Below, in pieces: positions 1-8,338 of a DNA stretch of 45,641 nt; within the stretch, counting starts at the first letter, position 1; each line of letters begins with the position of its first letter. A program made the position numbers and the translations under genes. A model generated the notes under the pieces. The model worked only from the letters and a program-made list of their open reading frames with translations, searched no databases and was not told the origin of the DNA. Origin of the DNA: Marinilabiliales bacterium (GTDB lineage: Bacteria; Bacteroidota; Bacteroidia; Bacteroidales; ML635J-15); contig PKTB01000016.1 of the NCBI GenBank assembly GCA_002869385.1, positions 1 to 45,641 on the forward strand, in the 5' to 3' direction.

Positions 1-874
1 CAAATCAATAACTGTTGCAGTACCATTATTGGTAATTGTTAATTCATTTCCGTTTAGCTGCAAATCCTGAATTTCATTATTTATATCACCATCCACTTCA
101 GTAAATGAAGTTAGATAACCGTTATTTGAAACAAAAGCGTCAACCTCGGCTTCGGATAGCTGAGTATTTGTGTCAGTGTCATCAAGGTAAGGAGACAAAT
201 CAATAACTGTTGCAGTACCATTATTGGTAATTGTTAATTCATTTCCGTTTAGCTGCAAATCCTGAATTTCATTATTTATATCACCATCCACTTCCGTGAA
301 AGATGTAAGATAACCATTATTTGAAACAAAAGCATCCACTTCCGCTTCAGTAAGCTGAGTGTCAGTATTGTCTAGATATGGACTTAAGTCAATTACAGTT
401 GCAGTCCCATTTTCAGTGATTGTTAGCTCATTCCCAATAAGTTGCAAGTCTTGAATCTCGTTATTTATATCATCGTCTAGTTCTGCAGTAAGATAACCAT
501 TATTTGAAACAAATGCATCAACTTCTGCTTCCGTAAGTTGAGTGTCAGTATTGTCCAGATAAGGACTTAAGTCAATTACAGTTGCAGTACCATTTTCGGT
601 AATAGTAAGTTCATTACCAATTAGTTGCAAGTCTTGAATCTCGTTATTTATATCATCGTCTAGTTCTGCAGTAAGATAACCATTATTTGAAACAAATGCA
701 TCAACTTCTGCTTCCGTAAGTTGAGTGTCAGTATTATCCAGATATGGTGATAGATCAATTATAGTTGCTGTTCCATTTTCAGTGATTGTCAGCTCATTTC
801 CAATTAGTTGTAAATCCTGAATTTCGTTATTTATATCTCCATCTACTTCGGTAAATGATGTAATAAAACCTGCA
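1..874 (-). repeat. Tandem coding repeats, 183-195 bp units
   Basis: The same coding phrase (INNEIQDL) recurs at plus-strand positions about 69, 264, 453, 636 and 819. The spacings are 195, 189, 183 and 183 bp, all multiples of three. Units nearer the left edge gain codons in the DNTDTQL / DDTDTNTQL segment and carry FTEVDG instead of AELDD. Confidence 0.9.
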
Positions 875-1353
875 TCATTTGTTAACTCACTTGTATTTTG
901 AGGTATCGAGGGTTGGTTTAACAGATCATTATAGTCTCCACTAAATGTGTTTTCTGCAGTTTTCGCATGTAGTGCATACGGAACACTCAATAGCTTACTT
1001 ACTCCTACTATTGTATAATTACTGAAGCCTTCAGGGTCTATTTCTGTTTTGATAAAATATGTATCTGCACTCCAGTCAATATCAGCAAATACACCTTCCT
1101 GAACAGATCCTGCTCCAATTTCAATTGTAAGCAACCCATTGATATTGGTTGTTGGTTGATGGGTTTCAACATAAACTTCAGTACCATCAATTGTACCTTG
1201 CAGAATAGTAACTTTCATGCCTATTTCCTGCTCGCAAATTAGTTCGCTATCCGTGTTTCTAACAACAGATTGATAAGAAAACTTTAGAGGTGTTTGCGCT
1301 AAAGTAATTACAGAGAAAAGCACTAATAGTGTTAAAATGAAAATCTTTTTCAT
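1..1353 (-). CDS. Secreted repeat protein (tail-fibre-like), 3' end off the window
   Basis: Open for 451 codons from ATG at 1353-1351 to the left edge with no stop. Residues 1-20 form a signal peptide (MKKIFILTLLVLFSVITLAQ). Residues ~21-135 match a head common in Bacteroidota secreted proteins, with FSYQSVVR near the start and SVPYALHAKTAE at its end. From about residue 165 come 61-65-residue repeats, each carrying DINNEIQDLQL, NELTI, GTAT.IDLSPYLD and EAEVDAFVSNNGYLT. Four to five units are visible. In relatives such repeats usually lead to a C-terminal intramolecular chaperone (S74-like) or a T9SS signal; that part lies outside the window, so the end is unknown. Surface fibre or adhesin is an inference. 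Upstream neighbour on the same strand is mutB, separated by a terminator. Confidence 0.8.
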   Translation of the reverse strand, partial: MKKIFILTLLVLFSVITLAQTPLKFSYQSVVRNTDSELICEQEIGMKVTILQGTIDGTEVYVETHQPTTNINGLLTIEIGAGSVQEGVFADIDWSADTYFIKTEIDPEGFSNYTIVGVSKLLSVPYALHAKTAENTFSGDYNDLLNQPSIPQNTSELTNDAGFITSFTEVDGDINNEIQDLQLIGNELTITENGTATIIDLSPYLDNTDTQLTEAEVDAFVSNNGYLTAELDDDINNEIQDLQLIGNELTITENGTATVIDLSPYLDNTDTQLTEAEVDAFVSNNGYLTAELDDDINNEIQDLQLIGNELTITENGTATVIDLSPYLDNTDTQLTEAEVDAFVSNNGYLTSFTEVDGDINNEIQDLQLNGNELTITNNGTATVIDLSPYLDDTDTNTQLSEAEVDAFVSNNGYLTSFTEVDGDINNEIQDLQLNGNELTITNNGTATVIDL

Positions 1354-1429
1354 ACTTAGGATTCTTTATTAAACCTATAAAAATAATGAAAAAGAAAATA
1401 CAATTAAAGTTATCAAGCGGTTTTTTGTA

Positions 1430-1462
1430 TAAAAAGAGAAAAGCCCTCCAAATTGGAAGGCT
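1430..1462 (-). terminator. Rho-independent terminator after mutAB
   Basis: On the minus strand an 8-bp stem (AGCCTTCC with GGAGGGCT, one G-T wobble, loop AATTT; 1442-1462) is followed by a T-rich run (TTTTCTCTTTTT). It lies about 30 bp past the mutB stop and ends the mutA-mutB transcript. Confidence 0.8.
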
Positions 1463-1490
1463 CTCATCTTAGTGGGTTTTTATCTAGAGA

Positions 1491-3635
1491 TTAATCTATT
1501 AGTAGTTCTAAAATCTGCACAGCAGCTTTCGAAACTGAGGTTACGGGTCCAAAAATTGCAGCAACTCCGGCGTCATAAAGGAATTGATAATCTTGTGTTG
1601 GGATAACACCACCGGCAATTACCATAATATCTTCACGACCAAGCTTTTTAAGCTCTGCGATAACTGCAGGAACAAGAGTTTTATGACCAGCCGCTAATGA
1701 AGATACTCCAAGAACGTGAACATCATTTTCTACAGCTTGTTTTGCTGCTTCTTCAGGTGTTTGGAATAATGGTCCAATGTCAACATCAAAACCAACATCT
1801 GCATATCCGGTAGAAACTACTTTAGCTCCACGATCGTGTCCGTCTTGTCCCATTTTAGCAACCATAATACGTGGTTGGCGACCTTCTTTTTCTGCAAAAG
1901 TATTGCATAGTTCTCTGGCTTTTTCAAAGTCAGGATCATTTTTTGATTCTGAGTAGTAAACTCCTGAAATAGATCTAATCACGGCTTTATACCTCCCTGA
2001 AACTTTTTCGCATGCATCAGAAATTTCACCTAAACTTGCTCTTTTCTGTGCAGCATCTACTGCTAATTCAAGCAAGTTTCCTTCGCCTGTTTCTGCACAT
2101 TTAGTAATAGCAGCAAGTGCAGCCTGACATTCATTTTCGTTTCTCTCTGATTTTAGCGTGTGTAAACGTTTAATTTGTGCTTCTCTAACAGCAGTATTGT
2201 CAACATCTAAAATGTCAATTGGATCTTCTTTTTCAAGACGATATTTGTTTGTTCCAACAATTGTTTGAACACCGCTGTCGATACGAGCTTGGGCTCTTGC
2301 AGCAGCTTCTTCGATTCTCATTTTAGGAATACCTGATTCGATAGCTTTTGACATGCCGCCAAGCTCTTCAACTTCTTCGATTAGTTTCCAAGCTTTATGA
2401 GCAATTTCATGTGTTAATGACTCAACATAATATGAACCTGCCCATGGATCAACTTGCTTGCAAACATTTGTTTCTTCCTGTATGTAAATCTGAGTATTAC
2501 GTGCAATACGTGCAGAGAAATCAGTAGGAAGAGCAATAGCTTCGTCTAAAGCATTAGTGTGAAGTGATTGAGTGTGTCCAAGTGCTGCACCCATAGCCTC
2601 AATACATGTTCTGGCAACATTGTTAAATGGATCTTGCTCTGTTAATGACCAACCTGAAGTTTGGCTATGAGTACGTAATGCAAGTGATTTAGGATTCTTT
2701 GGGTTAAATTTCTTAACAATCTTTGCCCAAAGCATTCTTGCAGCTCTCATTTTTGCAATTTCCATAAAATTGTTCATTCCGATTGCCCAGAAGAATGAAA
2801 GTCTTGGTGCAAATGCATCAATATCTAAACCTGAATTTACACCTGTACGAAGGTATTCCAGTCCGTCGGCTAATGTATAAGCAAGCTCAATATCGTTAGT
2901 TGCACCGGCTTCCTGCATGTGGTAACCTGAGATAGAAATTGAGTTGAACTTAGGCATTTTTTGAGATGTATATTCAAATATATCACCAATAATACGCATT
3001 GAGAATTCAGGTGGGTAAATGTATGTATTACGAACCATAAATTCTTTTAGAATATCATTCTGGATTGTTCCTGCAAGTTCTTCAAGTTTTGCACCTTGTT
3101 CTAATGCTGCAGCAATATAAAATGCCATAATTGGTAATACAGCACCATTCATTGTCATCGAAACAGACATCTTGTTTAAAGGAATCTGATCGAAAAGGAT
3201 TTTCATATCCAATATTGAATCTATAGCAACACCGGCTTTACCAACATCACCAACAACTCTTGGGTGGTCTGAATCATATCCACGGTGAGTTGCAAGGTCA
3301 AATGCTACAGATAAACCTTTTTGTCCAGCAGCTAAGTTTCTACGATAAAATGCATTCGACTCTTCAGCTGTTGAAAAACCTGCATATTGTCTGATTGTCC
3401 ATGGGCGCATAACATACATTGTAGAGTATGGTCCGCGTAAATATGGAGGTAATCCAGCTGCAAAATTAAGATGTTCCATGTTTTCAAGATCTTCTTTTGA
3501 ATAAACCTTTTTTACAGGTATCTGCTCAGCTGTTACACAATCTTTTTTAATTGAATTTTGTTCCTGCCATTCTTTACCGGAAATGGTTCCGGCAGGTTTT
3601 GATTTGATATTAATATCTTTATAATTTGGTTTCAT
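1491..3635 (-). CDS. mutB: Methylmalonyl-CoA mutase large (catalytic) subunit
   Basis: Interconverts (R)-methylmalonyl-CoA and succinyl-CoA with adenosylcobalamin, in the propionate/succinate pathway; cytoplasmic heterodimer with MutA. At 714 residues it has the usual length of the catalytic subunit. The N-terminal TIM-barrel substrate domain includes the conserved block around [18 protein letters not shown] and the later [12 protein letters not shown] motif. The C-terminal cobalamin domain has the DxHxxG signature at about residues 598-603 (DGHDRG), with H600 as the expected cobalt ligand. It follows mutA by 13 bp, so the two are surely cotranscribed, and a terminator follows at 1430-1462. 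Start and stop are clean and no internal interruption is seen. Identification is near certain. Confidence 0.98.
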   Translation of the reverse strand: MKPNYKDINIKSKPAGTISGKEWQEQNSIKKDCVTAEQIPVKKVYSKEDLENMEHLNFAAGLPPYLRGPYSTMYVMRPWTIRQYAGFSTAEESNAFYRRNLAAGQKGLSVAFDLATHRGYDSDHPRVVGDVGKAGVAIDSILDMKILFDQIPLNKMSVSMTMNGAVLPIMAFYIAAALEQGAKLEELAGTIQNDILKEFMVRNTYIYPPEFSMRIIGDIFEYTSQKMPKFNSISISGYHMQEAGATNDIELAYTLADGLEYLRTGVNSGLDIDAFAPRLSFFWAIGMNNFMEIAKMRAARMLWAKIVKKFNPKNPKSLALRTHSQTSGWSLTEQDPFNNVARTCIEAMGAALGHTQSLHTNALDEAIALPTDFSARIARNTQIYIQEETNVCKQVDPWAGSYYVESLTHEIAHKAWKLIEEVEELGGMSKAIESGIPKMRIEEAAARAQARIDSGVQTIVGTNKYRLEKEDPIDILDVDNTAVREAQIKRLHTLKSERNENECQAALAAITKCAETGEGNLLELAVDAAQKRASLGEISDACEKVSGRYKAVIRSISGVYYSESKNDPDFEKARELCNTFAEKEGRQPRIMVAKMGQDGHDRGAKVVSTGYADVGFDVDIGPLFQTPEEAAKQAVENDVHVLGVSSLAAGHKTLVPAVIAELKKLGREDIMVIAGGVIPTQDYQFLYDAGVAAIFGPVTSVSKAAVQILELLID

Positions 3636-3648
3636 CGAAATTCATTTT

Positions 3649-5487
3649 TTAGTTAATACCAAGTAAAGTTTGATACTTTGTTAATTCCTCAAGTACGTTT
3701 GACCTTACATGTATAAAGTTTGAGATTCCTTTTGTTTCAAGTTCTTCCTTACATGAAGGACTACCTGCTATAACAACTATCTCTTTATCTTTAGCATTGT
3801 AAAGTTCAGGACCATAGTTTACATATTCATCATCTGAACTGCAAAGAACAACGATGTCAGCATTTTTTTCTTTAGCAGCTTTTAGTCCTTCATCAATACT
3901 TTCGAAACCATTATTATCAATTACCTCAAAACCTGCACAAGCAAAGAAGTTGGAACTAAATTGTGCACGAGCTTTTCTAAAATTAAGATTTCCAATAGTC
4001 AACATAAAAACAACAGGACGTTTGCCCGATTTATCTGTTTTTAGACGCATTTGCTCGAAGGCTTCTGCTCCACGATAAAGTCTAATTGGCTTAATCACAG
4101 TGTCAGCCTCTGGCTTATGATTCGAAATATTTAATTTTGAAATTTCAAGAACTTCGTTGAAATTAGGATATTGATTTGTTCCTAAGAAAATTTCGCGACG
4201 AGTTTCGATATTTTTATTACGTTTCTTAGATGTTTCTTCAATTTGATTTTGAATAAAACCTTCTTTTAGAGCAGCAACAAAACCACCTTTTTCTTCAAGT
4301 TCGAGGAAAAGATTCCATGCATTTTCGATTATTGAATCAGTTAGGTTCTCAATATAATATGAACCTGCTGAAGGGTCAACAACTTTGTCAAAATGTGCTT
4401 CTTCTTTAATAAGAATCTGAACATTTCTGGCAATTCTTAAAGAAAATTCAGTTGGTTCAGAAAATGCAGAGTCGAATGGATTAACATTTAATGAATCTGT
4501 ACCGCCTAATACAGCAGACATTGCTTCGGTAGTAGATCTTAACATATTTACGTATGGATCATAAACTGTTTTATTCCACAATGAAGTTTCGCTGTGTGCA
4601 TATATTTTTGCAGAGTCTGTATTTTCAGGATTGTTTGCTTCAACAATCTTTGCCCAAAGTAATTTTGCAGCTCTTAATTTAGCAATTTCCATAAAGTAAT
4701 TAGAACCTACTGCAAAATTAAACTGCATTCTTGATGCAATTTCGTCAATTGAAAATCCTTCTTCTGTAAATTTGCGAAGGTATTCAGCACCCATTGCAAG
4801 GCCAAATGCGAGTTCCTGAACTGCAGAACTACCTGCATTATTAAAATGGCGAGCATTTACAGTAACTAATTTGAATTTTGGTAAAAATGAACCAAAATCT
4901 TTTAGCATGCTTTCAGCACATTTGCAGCTTTCGTTTCCGCAGAATGATTTTCCGTTTATCAAAACATAGCCAATAGAATCAAAATTATTTGATCCTTTTA
5001 CCAATTCTGCTTTGTAATTGTTTGACTTAACAAAATCAGCAAGAAACTCTACATACTTAGCAGACATTACAGCAGCATCGAAGTTTAATGCAATTTCTTC
5101 TGGATTAATTCCCGAAAGTAATTTGTCAAAACCGGCTTTATCAATATCTTTATCAAAGATAAATCCAATAGAACTTACACAACCTTTTATAAGTTTGTGA
5201 GCAAGTTCGTTTGCTTTAACCGGATCATTAACTTTAATATCCTGACGAATTTCCCAATTATTGTCGGCTTTTGAACCTCTAGTAAATGGAAATTCACCCG
5301 GATTTGTCATAAGATAATCCAGATTGTCAAGATTTTCGTTACGGTAATAAGGCCTAACAGGGAAACCTTCAATAGTTTTCCAGACAAGTTTCTTGTCATA
5401 ATCTGCGCCTTTTAAGTCTTTTTGAATTACTTCCTCCCAGGATTCTGTGGGTACAGGAGGAAATTCCTGAAATAGTTTTTCGTCCAT
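3649..5487 (-). CDS. mutA: Methylmalonyl-CoA mutase small subunit
   Basis: Non-catalytic partner of MutB, 612 residues, upstream in the same operon. It shares the barrel fold (FAVGSNYFMEIAKLRAAKLLW, matched by [23 protein letters not shown] in MutB; SETSLWNKTVYDPYVN, matched by [16 protein letters not shown]). The C-terminal cobalamin-like domain lacks the DxHxxG motif: the equivalent segment reads LTIGNLNFRKARAQF, as expected for a subunit that does not bind B12. The N-terminal segment (EFPPVPTESWEEVIQKDLKG) is typical of the small subunit. It is the first gene of the operon and a Bacteroidota -7 element lies about 30 bp upstream. Confidence 0.96.
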   Translation of the reverse strand: MDEKLFQEFPPVPTESWEEVIQKDLKGADYDKKLVWKTIEGFPVRPYYRNENLDNLDYLMTNPGEFPFTRGSKADNNWEIRQDIKVNDPVKANELAHKLIKGCVSSIGFIFDKDIDKAGFDKLLSGINPEEIALNFDAAVMSAKYVEFLADFVKSNNYKAELVKGSNNFDSIGYVLINGKSFCGNESCKCAESMLKDFGSFLPKFKLVTVNARHFNNAGSSAVQELAFGLAMGAEYLRKFTEEGFSIDEIASRMQFNFAVGSNYFMEIAKLRAAKLLWAKIVEANNPENTDSAKIYAHSETSLWNKTVYDPYVNMLRSTTEAMSAVLGGTDSLNVNPFDSAFSEPTEFSLRIARNVQILIKEEAHFDKVVDPSAGSYYIENLTDSIIENAWNLFLELEEKGGFVAALKEGFIQNQIEETSKKRNKNIETRREIFLGTNQYPNFNEVLEISKLNISNHKPEADTVIKPIRLYRGAEAFEQMRLKTDKSGKRPVVFMLTIGNLNFRKARAQFSSNFFACAGFEVIDNNGFESIDEGLKAAKEKNADIVVLCSSDDEYVNYGPELYNAKDKEIVVIAGSPSCKEELETKGISNFIHVRSNVLEELTKYQTLLGIN

Positions 5488-5516
5488 CTTTTCAGATTAA
5501 GTTTAAAATTACATCG

Positions 5517-5524
5517 CAAAATTA
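5517..5524 (-). promoter_or_regulatory. mutA: Putative -7 element for mutAB (TAATTTTG)
   Basis: On the minus strand TAATTTTG matches the Bacteroidota -7 consensus TAnnTTTG and lies 30 bp upstream of the mutA ATG, giving a leader of about 20 nt. No convincing -33 TTG is seen at the expected spacing. Confidence 0.4.
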
Positions 5525-5645
5525 TAATGAATATTTGATATATGAATGAATTGAGTCATTTTTTTGCCACTTGTTGTTAAAGAAAATGTGTAATACAAAT
5601 ATTTAATGGTAAAAAAGCTTATTTTTACCTCTAAAAACTAATATC

Positions 5646-5984
5646 ATGACAGAAGAAATATTCAAAGAGCTACCCTTTGCAGTTACAGCTTGTGACATTG
5701 ATGGTAAAATCATTTATATGAACGAAAAGTCAAGTACAACTTTTCAAAAATATGGCGGTGAATCTCTCATTGGAAAATCTCTTTATGATTGTCATAATCC
5801 AAATTCATCAGATAAGATTATGGAAATAATACAAACTGGAGAAGCGAATTCTTACACAATATTAAAAAATGGTGTAAAGAAATTGATTTACCAATCTCCA
5901 TGGTATAAAGCCGGACAAATTGCAGGATTAGTTGAAATATCTTTAATTATTCCTGAGGATATGGCACATTTTGTACGGAAGTAG
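5646..5984 (+). CDS. Stand-alone PAS-domain protein
   Basis: A 112-residue soluble protein that is essentially one PAS domain: LPFAVTACDIDGKIIYMNEKS, then GESLIGKSLYDCHNPNSSDKI, then IYQSPWYKAGQIAGLVEISL. The H in CHNPNSS could bind a cofactor, as in single-PAS proteins related to the C-terminal part of DUF438 proteins; that is inference. No output domain is attached, so it must act through a partner or as a small sensor. It is divergent from mutA across a 158-bp intergenic region and convergent with the next gene (2 bp between stops). A weak -7-like TATTTTTA lies at 5620-5627. Confidence 0.85.
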   Translation: MTEEIFKELPFAVTACDIDGKIIYMNEKSSTTFQKYGGESLIGKSLYDCHNPNSSDKIMEIIQTGEANSYTILKNGVKKLIYQSPWYKAGQIAGLVEISLIIPEDMAHFVRK

Positions 5985-5986
5985 AA

Positions 5987-6481
5987 CTAGTCTTCCACGA
6001 TAACAAAATCATATAGAATAATTGATTCTATATCGTCTTGCCATTGTTCCATTGAGATGACATTGGGATATACATCAACTATTGAAGTTTCAAAATATCT
6101 GTTACTGTCTTTGAGTTTTATTTTTGCTTTAAAGTGTATAGTCTGTTCAAGATGTTGTACTGTAGTTAATACAATCATCTTTGAGTCTAGCCAATCTGCA
6201 TAACTGAAACTTAGTTCAATCTCATTTGAGACAACCTCCTCTTTCTCAATATCTTCGAAAGAACTCATCATGTAAATAGGCTTATTAACCTTTTCTTTTT
6301 CTAATAACTTGAAATTATTTAGAGTACCATTGTTATTTTCGACACTGATTATTAGTTTGGTATTAATAGGTATTGTTATTTTGCTATTCTCTACTTGAGG
6401 TTTCCCGCTCTGAGCAAACAGCCCTGTGCTAAGAAAAACTACAAACAAAAAAATTGCATGGATGTGAATTACTTTTTTCAT
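5987..6481 (-). CDS. Secreted protein of unknown function
   Basis: 164 residues with a clear signal peptide (about 1-23, ending TGLFAQ), so exported to the periplasm or surface. The mature part is rich in beta-forming segments with no motif I recognise; IPINTKLIISVENNNGTLNN and FSYADWLDSKMIVLTT look like one beta-sandwich-like domain. There is no lipobox and no T9SS sorting domain. It is transcribed alone, convergent with the PAS gene. No function is assigned. Confidence 0.75.
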   Translation of the reverse strand: MKKVIHIHAIFLFVVFLSTGLFAQSGKPQVENSKITIPINTKLIISVENNNGTLNNFKLLEKEKVNKPIYMMSSFEDIEKEEVVSNEIELSFSYADWLDSKMIVLTTVQHLEQTIHFKAKIKLKDSNRYFETSIVDVYPNVISMEQWQDDIESIILYDFVIVED

Positions 6482-6586
6482 AATTGTGGTTTTTGTTTAG
6501 AAGATAACGAATAAAATATGTTATATATTATTGTAACAAATGCAATTCCCATTTAAATAATTATAGTACTCTAATGCAAAAATTAT

Positions 6587-6594
6587 TATTTTTG
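6587..6594 (+). promoter_or_regulatory. Putative -7 element (TATTTTTG)
   Basis: Exact TAnnTTTG match 73 bp upstream of the ATG at 6667; no clear -33 TTG. It would give a leader of about 65 nt. Confidence 0.35.
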
Positions 6595-6666
6595 GGATCT
6601 ATTTTAAGTTTTGAAATTCCTCCGTAGGGAGAACACGTAGAAAGAGAAATTTTAGAAGATTAAGAT

Positions 6667-7044
6667 ATGGACTTTAGAAAATATCGTAAACAACGTTGGT
6701 GGAGACATTCACTTAGTGCTCCAATAATTTATAGTTTCCTTTGGCCAATAATTTTTGTTGATATTTGGAGCGAAGTTTATCACAGAATTTGTTTTCCGTT
6801 ATATGGCTTACCTTATGTAAAGCGTAAAAACTATATTAGAATTGATAGACATAAGTTGAAAACGCTTAATTTAATTCAGAAAATTAATTGTATGTATTGT
6901 GGATATGTAAATGGATACATTAATTATCTAAAGGAGATTGGTGCACGTACAGAACAATATTGGTGTTCAATAAAACACGAAACTCCTGAAGGTTTTGTTG
7001 AGCCAGAACACCATAAGAATTTTATCCCAAGAGATAGGTTGTAA
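6667..7044 (+). CDS. Conserved protein of unknown function with paired cysteines
   Basis: 125 residues, basic and aromatic N-terminus (MDFRKYRKQRWWRH) followed by one hydrophobic segment (about 17-35, APIIYSFLWPIIFVDIW) that may be a membrane anchor or hydrophobic core. The C-terminal half carries CMYCGYVNGY (about residues 76-85) and WCSIKHETPEGF, so three Cys and a His that could bind a metal. I recognise the CxxCGY...WCxIKH pattern as recurrent in uncharacterised bacterial proteins but cannot name a function. It is monocistronic, and its stop lies 2 bp from the reconstructed end of the convergent PPTase gene. Confidence 0.75.
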   Translation: MDFRKYRKQRWWRHSLSAPIIYSFLWPIIFVDIWSEVYHRICFPLYGLPYVKRKNYIRIDRHKLKTLNLIQKINCMYCGYVNGYINYLKEIGARTEQYWCSIKHETPEGFVEPEHHKNFIPRDRL

Positions 7045-7046
7045 TA

Positions 7047-7748
7047 TTAAAACAATCCCCAAATTAGAACATGATTATCAATCAATTTCCGATTGAGTTC
7101 AAATTTTATTTGTTTGTTTTCTAATTTAAGTAAACAATGAATACTTTTTGTATTTGTGTCTTGTGTACGTTTATGGTTTACTAAACAGCGAGAGTAGGAT
7201 GGGAGAGAAGAAATATAATCTTTCTCAACCCTTGTAAAATCTGATACAAAAATCTGCTTTTTAAAATCCAGACCTTGGATATTTGCGATTTTATAGACAC
7301 ACTATTTACATGACCAAATAGTTGTTAAGCTTTGAGTGTTGTCATTAGCAAATTCTAATTCATCATCATTAAATGCTCTTTTAGCAATTCTAAGGATTCT
7401 GTCGTTTATATGTTCGATATCTAAAGTTGGCTGTTTTTCTGGATGCCAAACTATAGCAGCATATTTGTCGGAATGTGAGATGCTGATATAGCCTTTGTTA
7501 CAAATCGGTTTTCTGTTGTCGTATTGGATTGTAATCTCTGGATTTAAAGTATGTAGAAGAGCTCGTACAGCTAATAGTTCTATTCTTCTTTGTTTTGACC
7601 CTGAATCATTGATGAGAATTTTATCATATTCTGTCAGCTTACAAAGTTTTAATAAGGCATCTTCGCTTTCATTAATTTCCCAGATTCCTGAAAGCGACTC
7701 ATCTTTTGTAAAATTTTGTAAAGCAATGCCCATACTATTTCCATTCAA
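7047..7748 (-). pseudogene. 4'-phosphopantetheinyl transferase, TAG at the catalytic Glu
   Basis: A PPTase of the Sfp-like superfamily would load phosphopantetheine onto acyl- or peptidyl-carrier proteins. The intact N-terminal part is 148 residues (7302-7748) and contains ISISHSDKYAAIV and the Mg-binding LDIEHINDR. It stops with TAG at 7302-7304 exactly after WSCK. The same frame then continues for 84 codons (CVYKIANIQGLDFKKQI at the start, NHVLIWGLF at the end) to TAA at 7047. The family motif is W(S/C)xKE, so TAG replaces the conserved Glu, one change from GAG. The gene overlaps the end of gldD by 14 bp, the usual position in Bacteroidota. As read, the protein would lack its catalytic Glu and C-terminal lobe. 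Confidence 0.85.
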
Positions 7749-8298
7749 AAGTTTCCATCATATGGATAATATCTTCGCGGATAAATTCAATAACAGGAGC
7801 AAGGGAATCTTTATTTGGTGGAACATTAAAATACAGTGATACTCTAAGAAAGTGGTTTGTGCTATCAGTTAAATAAAACTGTACAGAAGATGCTGTGTTT
7901 CCTTTTAAATCGTATAACATACCATATACTCTAAGGCTGTCGTTTTCATATCTTGTTTCTTCAATTGCGTCAGCTTTTACGGTATGTTTGTAAACAAACT
8001 CTCTTGAGTCTTCCATATGGGTGTTAAGGTTATCGTGCACCTCTTTGTATGTTAAATAGATTGTTGCCTCGTTTTGTGGAAAATAGATATCCATCCAGCA
8101 ATTCCCGCCTTCCTCTTTAATTATAAAGGCATATGAATGTAATTCAAATGTATATGGACAAACATCATCATATAATTTGTAAGTTTTTTCAGGAACATCG
8201 ATTCTAAAGTAAGCTCTCGGTCTCGGAATAGGGTCATTGTTTGAGCAAGAACTCAAAAATATTGCTGCGATTATTGTAATTAAAAGTGCATTCTTCAT
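7735..8298 (-). CDS. gldD: Gliding motility lipoprotein GldD
   Basis: 187 residues with a lipoprotein signal peptide ending LSSC (Cys18). The mature protein begins with the GldD signature PRPRAYFRIDVPEKTY and CPYTFE, followed by CWMDIYFPQ. GldD is a cell-envelope lipoprotein required for gliding and type IX secretion in Flavobacterium johnsoniae. It is encoded directly downstream of gldE (40 bp) and overlaps the PPTase start. The T9SS-tagged proteins elsewhere in the window fit a functional secretion system. Confidence 0.93.
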   Translation of the reverse strand: MKNALLITIIAAIFLSSCSNNDPIPRPRAYFRIDVPEKTYKLYDDVCPYTFELHSYAFIIKEEGGNCWMDIYFPQNEATIYLTYKEVHDNLNTHMEDSREFVYKHTVKADAIEETRYENDSLRVYGMLYDLKGNTASSVQFYLTDSTNHFLRVSLYFNVPPNKDSLAPVIEFIREDIIHMMETFEWK

Positions 8299-8338
8299 AA
8301 TTATCTACTTTCTGATAAAGAAACGAAAATATTTAAAA

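Noticed and set aside
1..874. CRISPR-like array
   Set aside because: The repeats are 183-195 bp, in frame and encode one protein; there are no short repeats with unique spacers.
3854..4078. Plus-strand open frames inside mutA and similar overlaps elsewhere
   Set aside because: Their products have no family features, and they lie antisense to strongly conserved genes; they are shadows.
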